NCBI RefSeq assembly: GCF_014333615.1
Contig: NZ_JACSCY010000009.1
Location: 62,001 to 126,000, forward strand
Direction of reading: 5' to 3'
Source of the DNA: Hymenobacter citatus
Lineage (GTDB): Bacteria > Bacteroidota > Bacteroidia > Cytophagales > Hymenobacteraceae
DNA length: 64,000 nucleotides
The notes under the pieces were generated by a model. That model saw nothing but the letters and a program-made list of their open reading frames with translations, did not search any database and was not told where the DNA came from. Below are positions 25,285 through 34,609 of the stretch, in pieces. The number at the start of each line of letters is the position of its first letter. The first letter of the stretch is position 1. Made by a program: the position numbers and the translations under genes.

Positions 25285-26757
25285 TTGACAACACATTCTC
25301 TTTCTGCGCTGCTCACCGGCATTCCGGTACTCGACCAACAGGGCCCTACTGAGGCAACGGTGCAAGGCCTTACCCTCGACTCGCGTCAGGCCGGGCCGGA
25401 TACCGTGTTCTTCGCCCTCCGCGGGGTGGCAGCCGATGGGCACCAGTTTATTCCGAAAGCCGTGGAGCAGGGTGCCGCCGTGGTGGTGTGCGAAGCCCTA
25501 CCCGACGAGCGGGCCGATGCCGTAAGCTACGTGCTGGTGCCCGACAGCGCCGCCGCCATGGCTCTGATGGCTGCCACTTTCTACGACCATCCTTCCCAGA
25601 AACTACAACTGGTAGGCGTGACGGGCACCAACGGCAAAACTACCTGCGCTACCCTGCTGCACAAGCTATTCCGCGAGTTGGGCTACCATGTAGGCTTGCT
25701 GAGCACCGTACAGAACCAGATTGACGAGGAGGTGATTCCGGCCACCCACACCACGCCCGATGCCATTCGGTTGAATGAATTGCTGGCGCGCATGGTGCGG
25801 GCCGGCTGCGCCTACGTGTTTATGGAGGTTAGCTCGCACGCCGTGGTGCAGCACCGCATCACGGGCCTGCACTTTGCGGGCGGCGTCTTCACCAACCTCA
25901 CCCACGACCACCTCGACTACCACGGCACCTTCGACGCCTACCTCAAGGCCAAGAAAGGCTTCTTTGACAAGCTCCCCAAAACCGCCTTCGCCCTCACCAA
26001 CGCCGACGACAAGCGCGGCCCGGTGATGCTGCAAAACACGGTGGCCCGGCGCGAGTCGTACGGGCTGCGAGGGGTAGGCACGTTCCGGGGTAAGCTGCTC
26101 GAAAACGCCGTGCACGGCCTGCACCTGGAGGTAGACGGTCGCGAGGTGCAGTTCCGCCTCATCGGCGTATTCAATGCTTACAACTTGCTGGCTGTGTACG
26201 GCGCGGCCGTGCTGCTGGGGGAAGACGCCGACGCGGTGCTGACCATCCTATCGGGCTTGCTATCGGCGCCGGGGCGGTTTGAGCCGGTGGTATCGGTGCA
26301 AACGCGGGTGACGGGCATTGTGGATTACGCTCATACGCCCGACGCCCTCGAAAACGTGCTCGATACCATTGCCGACATCCGCCAGCCACGGCAGCAGGTG
26401 ATTACGGTGGTAGGCTGCGGCGGCAACCGCGACGCGGCCAAGCGCCCGATTATGGCTAAATTGGCCTGCCAGGGCTCCGAGCGCGTGATCCTGACTGCTG
26501 ATAATCCGCGTTTCGAAGACCCCAACGATATTCTGCACCAGATGCAGGCCGGCGTAGCGCCAGCCGATATGGGCAAGGTGCTCACCATTGCCGACCGGCG
26601 CGAGGCCATTAAAACGGCCGTGGCGCTGGCCCAGCCTGGCGATATTGTGCTGGTAGCCGGCAAAGGCCACGAAACCTACCAGGAAATAAAGGGCGTGCGC
26701 ACGCCCTTCGATGACAAGCAAGTGCTGCGCGAGATGTTTGAGCTGTTGGCGAAATGA
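25285..26757 (+). CDS. murE: UDP-MurNAc-Ala-Glu--diaminopimelate ligase
   Basis: 490 residues from a TTG at 25285. Mur ligase order: N-terminal UDP-binding domain, ATP loop GTNGKTT (114-120), and a C-terminal domain with DNPRFEDP. The DNPR motif marks enzymes that add meso-diaminopimelate rather than lysine to the peptide stem. ATP-dependent, cytoplasmic. It lies 27 bases after ftsI. Confidence 0.94.
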   Translation: MTTHSLSALLTGIPVLDQQGPTEATVQGLTLDSRQAGPDTVFFALRGVAADGHQFIPKAVEQGAAVVVCEALPDERADAVSYVLVPDSAAAMALMAATFYDHPSQKLQLVGVTGTNGKTTCATLLHKLFRELGYHVGLLSTVQNQIDEEVIPATHTTPDAIRLNELLARMVRAGCAYVFMEVSSHAVVQHRITGLHFAGGVFTNLTHDHLDYHGTFDAYLKAKKGFFDKLPKTAFALTNADDKRGPVMLQNTVARRESYGLRGVGTFRGKLLENAVHGLHLEVDGREVQFRLIGVFNAYNLLAVYGAAVLLGEDADAVLTILSGLLSAPGRFEPVVSVQTRVTGIVDYAHTPDALENVLDTIADIRQPRQQVITVVGCGGNRDAAKRPIMAKLACQGSERVILTADNPRFEDPNDILHQMQAGVAPADMGKVLTIADRREAIKTAVALAQPGDIVLVAGKGHETYQEIKGVRTPFDDKQVLREMFELLAK

Positions 26758-26981
26758 AGAAGAACCCGAGCCGTCCTGCTACCCCCACCCTGTGGCTGAA
26801 GCAAACCGAGAAAAACGATACATCGCGTCGCTTCGTTGGGCCGGCGCTGTCGACTACGCTAATTGTGGCTGATGCTCAGGTGCAGCAGTTGCGCGCCGTG
26901 CACACCACCTACCACGACGCCCTGCCCGGCCCCTGGACCGCGACCAGTACTAATCAAAATCTGAACAAACGCAATACCTGA
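26754..26981 (+). CDS. Small hypothetical protein, murE-overlapping
   Basis: 75 codons starting in the ATGA overlap with the murE stop. The product is basic, with no signal, membrane helix or domain I recognise. The overlap is the usual way coupled genes are arranged here, and it fills an otherwise empty 298-base gap before mraY. Against it: composition looks random and no conserved motif is visible. It may be chance. Confidence 0.3.
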   Translation: MKKNPSRPATPTLWLKQTEKNDTSRRFVGPALSTTLIVADAQVQQLRAVHTTYHDALPGPWTATSTNQNLNKRNT

Positions 26982-27055
26982 CGCCTCGTCAAAAAGCTGA
27001 ACATTTGCAGTTTGAAATCCTTCTGACTGTCCTTTTTTGCTGATTTACCGCGCCC

Positions 27056-28276
27056 ATGCTCTACCACCTCTTCACGTATTTGTACAAAACCTACCACCTA
27101 CCGGGCGCGGGGGTGTTTCAATATACCACGTTTCGGGCGGCCATGGCCGTCATCACTTCCCTGCTGATTGCCCAGGTATTTGGGGGGCGGCTCATTCGCA
27201 TCTTGCAGCGCCGCCAGATTGGCGAGGGCATCCGCGACCTGGGCTTGCAGGGCCAGATGGAGAAGAAAGGTACCCCCACCATGGGCGGCCTGATTATCCT
27301 GCTGGCCATCCTAGTGCCGGTGCTGCTCTTTGCTCGCCTCGACAACATCTACACCATTCTGATGCTGCTAAGCACGGTATGGCTGGGCCTCATCGGCTTC
27401 CTCGACGACTATATTAAGGTAGTGAAGAAAGACAAGGAAGGCCTGGCAGGTCGCTTTAAGGTGCTGGGCCAGGTAGGGCTGGGCATCACGGTGGGCTGGG
27501 TGCTGTTCTTCTCTAACGACGTGACCGTACGCCAGTACCTGCTGCCCGACGGCCAGCTCTCGGCCGTAGACGCCAGCACCGTGTACCAAGACGTGAAGCT
27601 GATGATTACCACCATTCCCTTCGCCAAAAACAACGAGCTGAACTACGGCAACCTGTTCAGCTACGCCGGGCCGTACTTCAATGGCCTCTACGCCTTCCTT
27701 TACATCCCCATCGTCATCGTCATCATCACGGCCGTGAGTAACGGTGCCAACATCACCGACGGCCTCGATGGGCTGGCGGCCGGCACTTCGGCCATCATCG
27801 GCACTACCATTGCCATCTTCGCCTTTGTGAGCGGTAACTCGGTACTGGCTGATTATCTGGATATTATGTATATCCCAAACTCTGGGGAGCTGGTGGTATT
27901 CTGTACGGCCTTTGTGGGGGCGTGCGTGGGTTTTCTGTGGTATAATTCCTACCCCGCGCAGGTGTTTATGGGCGACACCGGCTCGTTGGCCATTGGCGGC
28001 ATCATTGCGGTGCTGGCCCTCATCATCCGCAAAGAACTGCTAATTCCAGTATTGTGCGGGGTGTTTTTGATTGAGAATCTGTCGGTGATTGTGCAGGTGA
28101 GCTACTTCAAATACACCCGCAAAAAATACGGCGAGGGTAGGCGCCTGCTGCGCATGTCGCCGCTGCACCACCACTACCAGAAACTGGGCTACCACGAGTC
28201 CAAAATCGTGTCGCGATTCTGGATTGTGGGGATTATGCTGGCCGTCTTGACGCTGGTAACCTTGAAATTGAGGTAA
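27056..28276 (+). CDS. mraY: Phospho-MurNAc-pentapeptide transferase
   Basis: 406 residues with about ten membrane helices. It moves phospho-MurNAc-pentapeptide from UDP to undecaprenyl phosphate, giving lipid I. Family motifs: [22 protein letters not shown] (Asp-Asp pair for Mg2+), [15 protein letters not shown], and [11 protein letters not shown] with [11 protein letters not shown] near the end. The Bacteroidota form carries an extra loop between the early helices, as here. A 33-bp perfect inverted repeat separates it from murD. Confidence 0.96.
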   Translation: MLYHLFTYLYKTYHLPGAGVFQYTTFRAAMAVITSLLIAQVFGGRLIRILQRRQIGEGIRDLGLQGQMEKKGTPTMGGLIILLAILVPVLLFARLDNIYTILMLLSTVWLGLIGFLDDYIKVVKKDKEGLAGRFKVLGQVGLGITVGWVLFFSNDVTVRQYLLPDGQLSAVDASTVYQDVKLMITTIPFAKNNELNYGNLFSYAGPYFNGLYAFLYIPIVIVIITAVSNGANITDGLDGLAAGTSAIIGTTIAIFAFVSGNSVLADYLDIMYIPNSGELVVFCTAFVGACVGFLWYNSYPAQVFMGDTGSLAIGGIIAVLALIIRKELLIPVLCGVFLIENLSVIVQVSYFKYTRKKYGEGRRLLRMSPLHHHYQKLGYHESKIVSRFWIVGIMLAVLTLVTLKLR

Positions 28277-28281
28277 TGAAT

Positions 28282-28367
28282 TTTAGCCCGCAGAGGACGC
28301 AGTGTTTTCGCAGAGGGCGCTGAGTTCTGCGTCTTCTGCGAAAACACTGCGTCCTCTGCGGGCTAAA
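28282..28367. repeat. Perfect 33-bp inverted repeat between mraY and murD
   Basis: Arms at 28282-28314 and 28335-28367 match without error around a 20-base loop. The arm words (CCCGCAGAGGACGCAGTG) are not shared with other elements in the window. Confidence 0.92.
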
Positions 28368-28383
28368 CTCATCAGAACAAACT

Positions 28384-29745
28384 ATGAACATTGTCATTCT
28401 AGGAGCAGCAGAAAGTGGGGTAGGGGCGGCGCTGCTGGCGCAAGCTAAAGGCCACGCCGTGTTCGTCTCCGATAAAAGCCCGATTCAGCCGCGCTACAAG
28501 GAAAAGCTGACGCAGGCGGGAATTGAATTCGAGGAAAACCAGCACACCGAAGCCCGGATTTTACAGGCTGATGAGGTAGTGAAAAGCCCTGGCATTCCGG
28601 AGAAAGCGCCTATCATTCAGGCGCTACGGGCGCAGAACACGCCTATCATCTCTGAGATTGAGCTAGCTGGACGCTACACCCAGGCCAAATGCATCTGCAT
28701 CACAGGCACCAACGGCAAAACCACTACCACCCTGCTCACCTACCACCTGCTGAAAGAGGCTGGCCTGAAGGTAGGGCTAGCCGGCAACGTGGGCTACTCC
28801 CTGGCCGAGCAGGTGATTGAGGATCAGCACGATTACTACGTGGTAGAGCTAAGCAGCTTCCAGCTCGACGACACGCACGACTTTCAGCCCTGGGTGTCGG
28901 TGCTGCTCAACATCACCCCCGACCACCTCGACCGTTACGACTACTCGCTGGAAAAATACGCCGAGTCCAAGCTGCGCATTATGCGCCGCCAGGACAGCAA
29001 TGGCTACTTCATCTACAACGCCGACGACGAGAATATCCAGCGCAACTTCAAGGGGGCGTTTCGGCCGGTGCGGCAACTGCCGTTCAGCCTGCACCACCGC
29101 CCCGATTTTCATTTGGCGGGCTACTACGAGGAAGAGCACTTGGTGCGCTTGGACTTGCTACCCGGTTTCTATAGTAAAACGGAGGAAATCAGCACGGCTA
29201 ATTCTCCGCTGATTGGGCAGCACAACCGGCAAAATATTCTGGCAGCTGTGCTTTGCGCCCGCGTGGCGGGGGTAGGGCGGGAGCAGATTGAAAGCGCCCT
29301 GGCCACCTTCCGCAACGCCGACCACCGTCTGCAACCCGTGGGCGAAATCAACGGCGCTACCTTCATCAACGACTCCAAAGCCACCAACGTAGAAGCCGCT
29401 TGGTACGCCCTAGACGGCATCACCAAGCCCATCGTCTGGATTGCCGGCGGCACCGATAAAGGCAACGACTACGCCTCGCTGCTGCCCCTGGCCGAAGCCC
29501 GCGTAAAGGCGCTAATCTGCCTGGGCGTCGACAACGAGAAGCTGCGCAACGCCTTCACCGGCGTGGTGCCCTACCTCGTCGAAACCCAAAGCATGACCGA
29601 TGCCGTAGAGCGCGCCGCTGCCCTGGCCCGCCCCGGCGACGTAGTGCTGCTCTCGCCCGCCTGTGCCTCCTTCGACCTGTTCAAAAACTACGAAGACCGG
29701 GGCCGGCAATTTGCGGCGGCGGTACAGGAAATGGTGAAGTTGTGA
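28384..29745 (+). CDS. murD: UDP-MurNAc-L-alanine--D-glutamate ligase
   Basis: 453 residues. N-terminal Rossmann motif ILGAAESGVGAALL (4-17), ATP loop ITGTNGKTTTTLL near residue 115, then HRLQPVGEINGATFINDSKATN, a hallmark of MurD, and a C-terminal LLSPACASFDLFKNYEDRG. It adds D-glutamate to UDP-MurNAc-L-Ala with ATP in the cytoplasm. The arm of the next inverted repeat starts within its stop codon. Confidence 0.95.
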   Translation: MNIVILGAAESGVGAALLAQAKGHAVFVSDKSPIQPRYKEKLTQAGIEFEENQHTEARILQADEVVKSPGIPEKAPIIQALRAQNTPIISEIELAGRYTQAKCICITGTNGKTTTTLLTYHLLKEAGLKVGLAGNVGYSLAEQVIEDQHDYYVVELSSFQLDDTHDFQPWVSVLLNITPDHLDRYDYSLEKYAESKLRIMRRQDSNGYFIYNADDENIQRNFKGAFRPVRQLPFSLHHRPDFHLAGYYEEEHLVRLDLLPGFYSKTEEISTANSPLIGQHNRQNILAAVLCARVAGVGREQIESALATFRNADHRLQPVGEINGATFINDSKATNVEAAWYALDGITKPIVWIAGGTDKGNDYASLLPLAEARVKALICLGVDNEKLRNAFTGVVPYLVETQSMTDAVERAAALARPGDVVLLSPACASFDLFKNYEDRGRQFAAAVQEMVKL

Positions 29746-29820
29746 GTAGTGAAGTTGTGAATTGACCCCATTCACCGCACCCCACTCACAATTTCACTAC
29801 TCACAATTTCACTACTCACT
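29742..29820. repeat. GTGAGTAGTGAAGTTGTGA inverted repeat between murD and ftsW
   Basis: The left arm (29742-29760) matches 29801-29819 with one mismatch. A second partial copy of the right arm lies at 29786-29804. A related word, GTGAAGTTGTGAA, is the outer part of the element at 42035-42216. Confidence 0.85.
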
Positions 29821-29830
29821 ATCTCACCTC

Positions 29831-31009
29831 ATGGAACCCATTAAAAACTGGCTGCAACGCAACCTCAAGGGCGACCCGGTCCTGTGGGGAATTGTGATTT
29901 TGTTTTCGCTGATCAGTATTGCGGTGGTGTACTCGGCTACGGGTACGCTGGCCTACAAGAAGATGGGCGGCAACACCGAGTATTTCCTGATCAAGCACAC
30001 CGGGCTGATTCTGGTGGGGCTGTTCTTCATGTGGCTGGCCCACCGCATCGACTACCGCTACTACTCGCGCCTGTCGCTGTATGCACTATTGATTTCTGTG
30101 CCGTTGCTGCTGTTCACGTTCTTCTTCGGTGGCACTACCCTCAACGACGCTTCGCGCTGGCTGACTATTCCAGTTATCAACCAAACCTTCCAGCCTTCCG
30201 ACTTGGCCAAGCTGGCCCTCATTGCCCATTTGGCCAGTATGCTCAGCCGTCGTCAGCAGCACGTGCAGGACTTCAAAACCACGCTGCTACCTGTTATGCT
30301 GTGGGTAGGGTTGATCTGCGGTATCATCATTATGAGTAACGCTTCCACGGCGCTGCTGCTCTTCATCACCTGTTTGCTGCTGATGTTTATTGGGCGCGTG
30401 CCGTTGAAGCAGATGGCCGTGATGGTGGCCATTGGCTTAGTGGTCGGCGGGGTAGGGCTGGCCTCGGGGCAGCGCTACAAAACGGTGATGAGCCGCGTGT
30501 CGAGCTTCACGGATAAATCGAAGCCGGTGCCGTTTCAGCTGGAACACAGCTACATTGCTATTGCCACAGGCGGCGTTACGGGCAAAGGCCCTGGCAAGAG
30601 CACCGAGCGCAACATCCTACCTCACCCTTATTCCGACTTCATCTACGCTGTGATTATTGAGGAATATGGTATGGTAGGCGGCGCTTTCGTGCTGTTTCTC
30701 TACCTAGCTTTTCTGTATCGAGGGCTGAAAACTGTAATGAATAGCGCCGGCGCCTTTGGCGGGCTGCTCTCGGCGGGCCTCAGCTTTAGTCTGGTTTTGC
30801 AGGCCATGGTGAACATGGGTGTGGCCGTAGGCTTGGGTCCCATCACGGGCCTACCCTTACCGTTGCTGAGTATGGGCGGTACCTCGCTGATTTTCACTGG
30901 TATCAGTATCGGCATCATCCTGGCCGTGAGCCGGGGCGAGCGGGAAGTACGCCCCATGGTGGGTGAGCCCACCGATACCGCCCGCATTCCGCGGGTAGCC
31001 ATGGGGTAG
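29831..31009 (+). CDS. ftsW: Septal peptidoglycan polymerase FtsW
   Basis: 392 residues from the ATG at 29831, after the inverted repeat; earlier codons in frame are repeat sequence. About ten membrane helices of the SEDS family. ASRWLTIP, FQPSDLAKLALI, and the late GVAVGLGPITGLPLPLLSMGGTS are typical. It polymerises glycan strands from lipid II at the septum together with the PBP encoded upstream. Confidence 0.95.
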   Translation: MEPIKNWLQRNLKGDPVLWGIVILFSLISIAVVYSATGTLAYKKMGGNTEYFLIKHTGLILVGLFFMWLAHRIDYRYYSRLSLYALLISVPLLLFTFFFGGTTLNDASRWLTIPVINQTFQPSDLAKLALIAHLASMLSRRQQHVQDFKTTLLPVMLWVGLICGIIIMSNASTALLLFITCLLLMFIGRVPLKQMAVMVAIGLVVGGVGLASGQRYKTVMSRVSSFTDKSKPVPFQLEHSYIAIATGGVTGKGPGKSTERNILPHPYSDFIYAVIIEEYGMVGGAFVLFLYLAFLYRGLKTVMNSAGAFGGLLSAGLSFSLVLQAMVNMGVAVGLGPITGLPLPLLSMGGTSLIFTGISIGIILAVSRGEREVRPMVGEPTDTARIPRVAMG

Positions 31010-31067
31010 GGGCAGCTTGCCGCCGCGCGCCTACCGAACGTAATATAGATATGAGAAAGGTCACACA

Positions 31068-31168
31068 GACCGTCATGCTGAGCTTGCCGAAGCATCTCGC
31101 GTGCTGACGTTGCAATACTACTCAGACATCAGCACGCGAGATGCTTCTGCAAGCTCAGCATGACGGTC
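31068..31168. repeat. CATGCTGAGC inverted repeat between ftsW and murG
   Basis: 40-base arms (31068-31107 and 31129-31168) with one mismatch around a 21-base loop. The arm is nearly the same as that of the element between crtI and crtB at 15605-15697, 15 kb away. Confidence 0.92.
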
Positions 31169-31194
31169 TACGAGGCGAACAGCTTAATATAAAC

Positions 31195-32295
31195 ATGAAA
31201 ATAATCATCAGCGGCGGCGGCACAGGCGGCCACATCTTTCCGGCCGTAGCCATTGCCAACGAGCTGCGCCGTCGCCACCCTAGTGCGGATATTCTCTTTG
31301 TGGGCGCCAACGGCCGCATGGAGATGACGCGCGTGCCCGAAGCCGGCTACCGCATCGTGGGCCTCGATGTGACGGGTCTGCAACGTCGCCTGACGCCCCA
31401 AAACCTGCTGTTTCCGGTGCGCGTGTTCCGGTCGGTGCGCAAGGCGGGGCGGCTACTCGAAGAGTTTCAGCCTGATGCGGTGGTGGGGGTAGGGGGCTAC
31501 GCTTCGGCGCCAGTGCTGCTAGCGGCCACCTCGCGTGGCATTCCGGCTCTTATTCAGGAGCAGAATTCCTATGCGGGCCTCGTCAATAAGCTGCTGGCCC
31601 GCCGCGTCGACCGCATTTGCGTGGCCTACGAAGGCATGGAGAAGTTTTTTCCGGCCGAGAAGCTGGTGCTCACCGGCAACCCTGTGCGCGCCGAAATTGC
31701 CAGTGGCAACCGCGCCGAGGCACTGGCTTTCTTCGGGCTAGACGCCAGTCGGCCGGTGCTGCTGGTAGTTGGGGGTAGCCTGGGTGCCCGCACGCTCAAC
31801 GAGGCCACGGCTGCCGCGCTGCCGCGCCTCCAGCAAGGAGGGGTGCAACTGCTCTGGCAAACCGGCAAGACGTACTACCCCCAGGCGGCACCCGCCGCTT
31901 CGCCCTATGCGGCGGCAGGCCTGCACGCGTTGGAATTCATTCAGCGTATGGACTTAGCCTACGCCGCCGCCGATGTAGTGGTGAGCCGCGCTGGCGCGTT
32001 GTCGGTGTCGGAGCTGTGCCTCACAGGCAAACCAAGCATTTTGGTGCCCTCGCCCAACGTGGCTGAAGACCACCAGACCAAAAATGCTATGGCCTTAGTG
32101 CAGCGCAACGCTGCCCTATTGGTGACAGACAGCCAAGCCGCTACCCGCCTCTACGATGAGGCGCTGGCCCTACTGCACCAGCCCGAGCGCCGCCAGCAGC
32201 TGGCGGCCAATGCACTAAGCATGGCGCGTCCGGCTGCCACGGCTACGATTGTGGATGAGCTGGAAAAGCTGATGCAGCCGACTTCTAATTCTTAA
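31195..32295 (+). CDS. murG: UDP-GlcNAc--lipid I N-acetylglucosaminyltransferase
   Basis: 366 residues from the ATG at 31195; upstream in-frame codons lie in the repeat. The N-terminal glycine-rich loop ISGGGTGGHIFPA and a middle GGYASAPVLLA bind lipid I. A C-terminal VVSRAGALSVSELCLTGKPSILVPSPNVAEDHQT binds UDP-GlcNAc. It converts lipid I to lipid II at the inner face of the membrane. Confidence 0.95.
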   Translation: MKIIISGGGTGGHIFPAVAIANELRRRHPSADILFVGANGRMEMTRVPEAGYRIVGLDVTGLQRRLTPQNLLFPVRVFRSVRKAGRLLEEFQPDAVVGVGGYASAPVLLAATSRGIPALIQEQNSYAGLVNKLLARRVDRICVAYEGMEKFFPAEKLVLTGNPVRAEIASGNRAEALAFFGLDASRPVLLVVGGSLGARTLNEATAAALPRLQQGGVQLLWQTGKTYYPQAAPAASPYAAAGLHALEFIQRMDLAYAAADVVVSRAGALSVSELCLTGKPSILVPSPNVAEDHQTKNAMALVQRNAALLVTDSQAATRLYDEALALLHQPERRQQLAANALSMARPAATATIVDELEKLMQPTSNS

Positions 32296-32307
32296 CGATT
32301 CAATTAC

Positions 32308-33765
32308 TTGAAACCTTACGTCTATTTTCTGGGCATTGGCGGCATCGGGATGTCGGCGCTGGCGCGGTGGTTTCAGGCCAACGGCCATCAGGTGAGCGGC
32401 TACGACAAAACTGCTACCCCCCTCACCGAGGCGCTCACCGCCGAGGGCATTGCCATTCATTATGCCGATGCGGTAGACAATATTCCGGCGGCAGTGCGCG
32501 AAAACCGTGAGCAAACGCTGGTGGTCCTTACGCCGGCTATTCCGAAAGACCACCAAGAATGGGCGTGGCTGCGAGAGCAGGGCTATGATATTCGCAAGCG
32601 TAGCCAGGTATTGGGTGTGCTTACCGAAGGTCGCCCTACCCTGGCAGTAGCCGGTACCCACGGCAAAACCACCACCAGCAGTATGCTGGCGCATTTGCTG
32701 CACCATGCCGGTCTACCTGTTGGGGCGTTCCTGGGTGGTATCAGCGTTAACCTCGGCTCTAACTTGCTGTTGCCGGAGAGAAATAGAAAGCCTGCTCTCA
32801 CAACTGACAACTCGCAACTGGCAGCTGATACGCCCATCGTAGTGGAAGCCGATGAATATGACAGGTCCTTCTTGACGCTATATCCCGACGTTGCCATCAT
32901 CACCAGCACCGATGCTGACCACCTCGACATCTATGGCGACAAGGACGCGCTGGTGGAATCGTTTCGGCAGTTTGCGGGACAGATAAAGCCCGGTGGCACC
33001 CTGCTGCTCAACCATACCGCCGACGCCAGTGTGGCCGATGCGGTGGGGCCGCAGGTGCGCGTCATCCGCTACGGGCTCACAAAAAACGAGGGGCCCGAAT
33101 TATATTCCTCTGCCATTACCGCGGAGGGGCATCAGTTTCATTTCGACCTACATAGCGTAGCGGGTAGCGCAATGGGCTTGCAATTATCGGTGCCTGGCTA
33201 CCACAATGTGGAAAACATGTTGGCCGCTGCTTGCGTAGCGCAGTTGCAAGGCGTCAATTCCGACTCGTTGAAAGCGGGTGTGGCGGCGTACCGGGGCGTA
33301 AAGCGGCGGTTCGAGTTTATCGTAACGGCCACTTCCAGAACCGGTCCGAAAGTGTATGTGGACGATTATGCCCACCACCCACGCGAAATCGATGCCTTTC
33401 TGCGTTCCTTACGAGCGCTCTACCCCGGCAAACGGCTGCGGGTGGTGTTTCAACCCCACTTATTCACCCGTACCCGTGATTTTCTGGCGGGCTTCGCCGA
33501 CAGCTTAAGCCTGGCCGACGAGGTGGTGCTACTCGATATCTATCCGGCGCGGGAGCTACCCTTGCCCGGTATCACATCGGCATTGCTCCTGGATCTGATA
33601 ACGGCCCCCGTAAAGTCGTTGCAGACGAAAGAACAGGTGCTGACCGCCGCTCAGACCGACGACTCGTTCGACGTGCTGGCTACGGTTGGCGCTGGCGACA
33701 TCGACCAGCTAGTGCCGCGGTTGCGGAGTATTTTAGATAGTAAGTGGAATGGAACTGAAGCGTAA
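32308..33765 (+). CDS. murC: UDP-N-acetylmuramate--L-alanine ligase
   Basis: 485 residues from a TTG at 32308, 12 bases after murG. GIGGIGMSALARWF (9-22) is the N-terminal motif, the ATP loop is AGTHGKTTTSSML, and VDDYAHHPREIDAFL belongs to the C-terminal half. It adds the first L-alanine to UDP-MurNAc. The end overlaps ftsQ by 17 bases, so they are coupled. Confidence 0.95.
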   Translation: MKPYVYFLGIGGIGMSALARWFQANGHQVSGYDKTATPLTEALTAEGIAIHYADAVDNIPAAVRENREQTLVVLTPAIPKDHQEWAWLREQGYDIRKRSQVLGVLTEGRPTLAVAGTHGKTTTSSMLAHLLHHAGLPVGAFLGGISVNLGSNLLLPERNRKPALTTDNSQLAADTPIVVEADEYDRSFLTLYPDVAIITSTDADHLDIYGDKDALVESFRQFAGQIKPGGTLLLNHTADASVADAVGPQVRVIRYGLTKNEGPELYSSAITAEGHQFHFDLHSVAGSAMGLQLSVPGYHNVENMLAAACVAQLQGVNSDSLKAGVAAYRGVKRRFEFIVTATSRTGPKVYVDDYAHHPREIDAFLRSLRALYPGKRLRVVFQPHLFTRTRDFLAGFADSLSLADEVVLLDIYPARELPLPGITSALLLDLITAPVKSLQTKEQVLTAAQTDDSFDVLATVGAGDIDQLVPRLRSILDSKWNGTEA

Positions 33766-34513
33766 AGCCAATAATCTACTGTTTGCCACTGGCTGCCTGG
33801 TGCTGCTGGTTGGGCTACTGGTGTTTGCTGGTATCCGGCAGGCGCATCGGCCTGTGGGGCAAGTCATCGTAAAAATTAGTAATGAGTTCAATAACTACTT
33901 TATTAGCGAGCGGGAAGTGACGCAACTGTTGACCAGAAACGGCCGGGACCGGCTAGAGGGTAGCGCCCCGGAAGCACTGAACCTGCGGGCGCTGGAAGGG
34001 CGCCTGAAGGCGCATAGCTTCGTGAGGGATGCCCAGGTATACCGCGACCTATCGGGCAACCTGCACGCTGATGTGCGCCAGAGCCGACCTATTGCCCGCC
34101 TTACGCACTCGGATACTCGCCAGGATTCCTACCTCGATGCCGACGGCCGTCAATTGCCACTCTCGCCGCTCTTTACGGCCCGCGTGGTGCCCGTGGCCCG
34201 GCAGGGTGGGGCGCCCTTGCAAGCCGGCTTTTTTCAGGATTCAACTGGCCGGCACTACCTGGAGCTTCTGCGCTACATTGATGAGCATCCTTTTTGGCGT
34301 GCTCAGGTAGCAGAAGTTTTTATTGATCAAAATGGGAAAGTTGCCCTCACTCAACAAGTAGGCGACCAACGCATAGAATTTGGTTTTCCGAAGAATATTT
34401 CGGAAAAATTTGCGAAACTAATGGTATTTTACCGACAAATTCCGCCTGCCCTGGGCTGGAATACCTATCACCGCGTTAACGTGGAATTCAAAGATCAGAT
34501 TATTTGCGAATAG
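33749..34513 (+). CDS. ftsQ: Cell division protein FtsQ
   Basis: 254 residues. A short basic cytoplasmic start, one membrane helix (about 10-28), a POTRA domain (about 37-110, FISEREVTQLLT and LKAHSFVRDAQVYRDLSGNLHADV) and the FtsQ beta domain. It links FtsL/FtsB-like proteins to the ring in the periplasm. Sequence is weakly conserved across phyla; the place between murC and ftsA supports the call. Confidence 0.9.
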   Translation: MELKRKANNLLFATGCLVLLVGLLVFAGIRQAHRPVGQVIVKISNEFNNYFISEREVTQLLTRNGRDRLEGSAPEALNLRALEGRLKAHSFVRDAQVYRDLSGNLHADVRQSRPIARLTHSDTRQDSYLDADGRQLPLSPLFTARVVPVARQGGAPLQAGFFQDSTGRHYLELLRYIDEHPFWRAQVAEVFIDQNGKVALTQQVGDQRIEFGFPKNISEKFAKLMVFYRQIPPALGWNTYHRVNVEFKDQIICE

Positions 34514-34527
34514 CAATAGTCTCTTTT

Positions 34528-34553
34528 AAAAACGCCGGAAATACGCGTTTTTT
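34528..34553 (+). terminator. Weak terminator-like hairpin between ftsQ and ftsA
   Basis: AAAAACGC (34528-34535) pairs with GCGTTTTT (34545-34552) around nine bases and runs into T. The stem has few GC pairs, so termination may be partial. Confidence 0.45.
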
Positions 34554-34609
34554 GCGTCATATTCCTTAGCTTACCTAGCTGCAACACCCTACCCTCACGC
34601 CTCCGCCTC

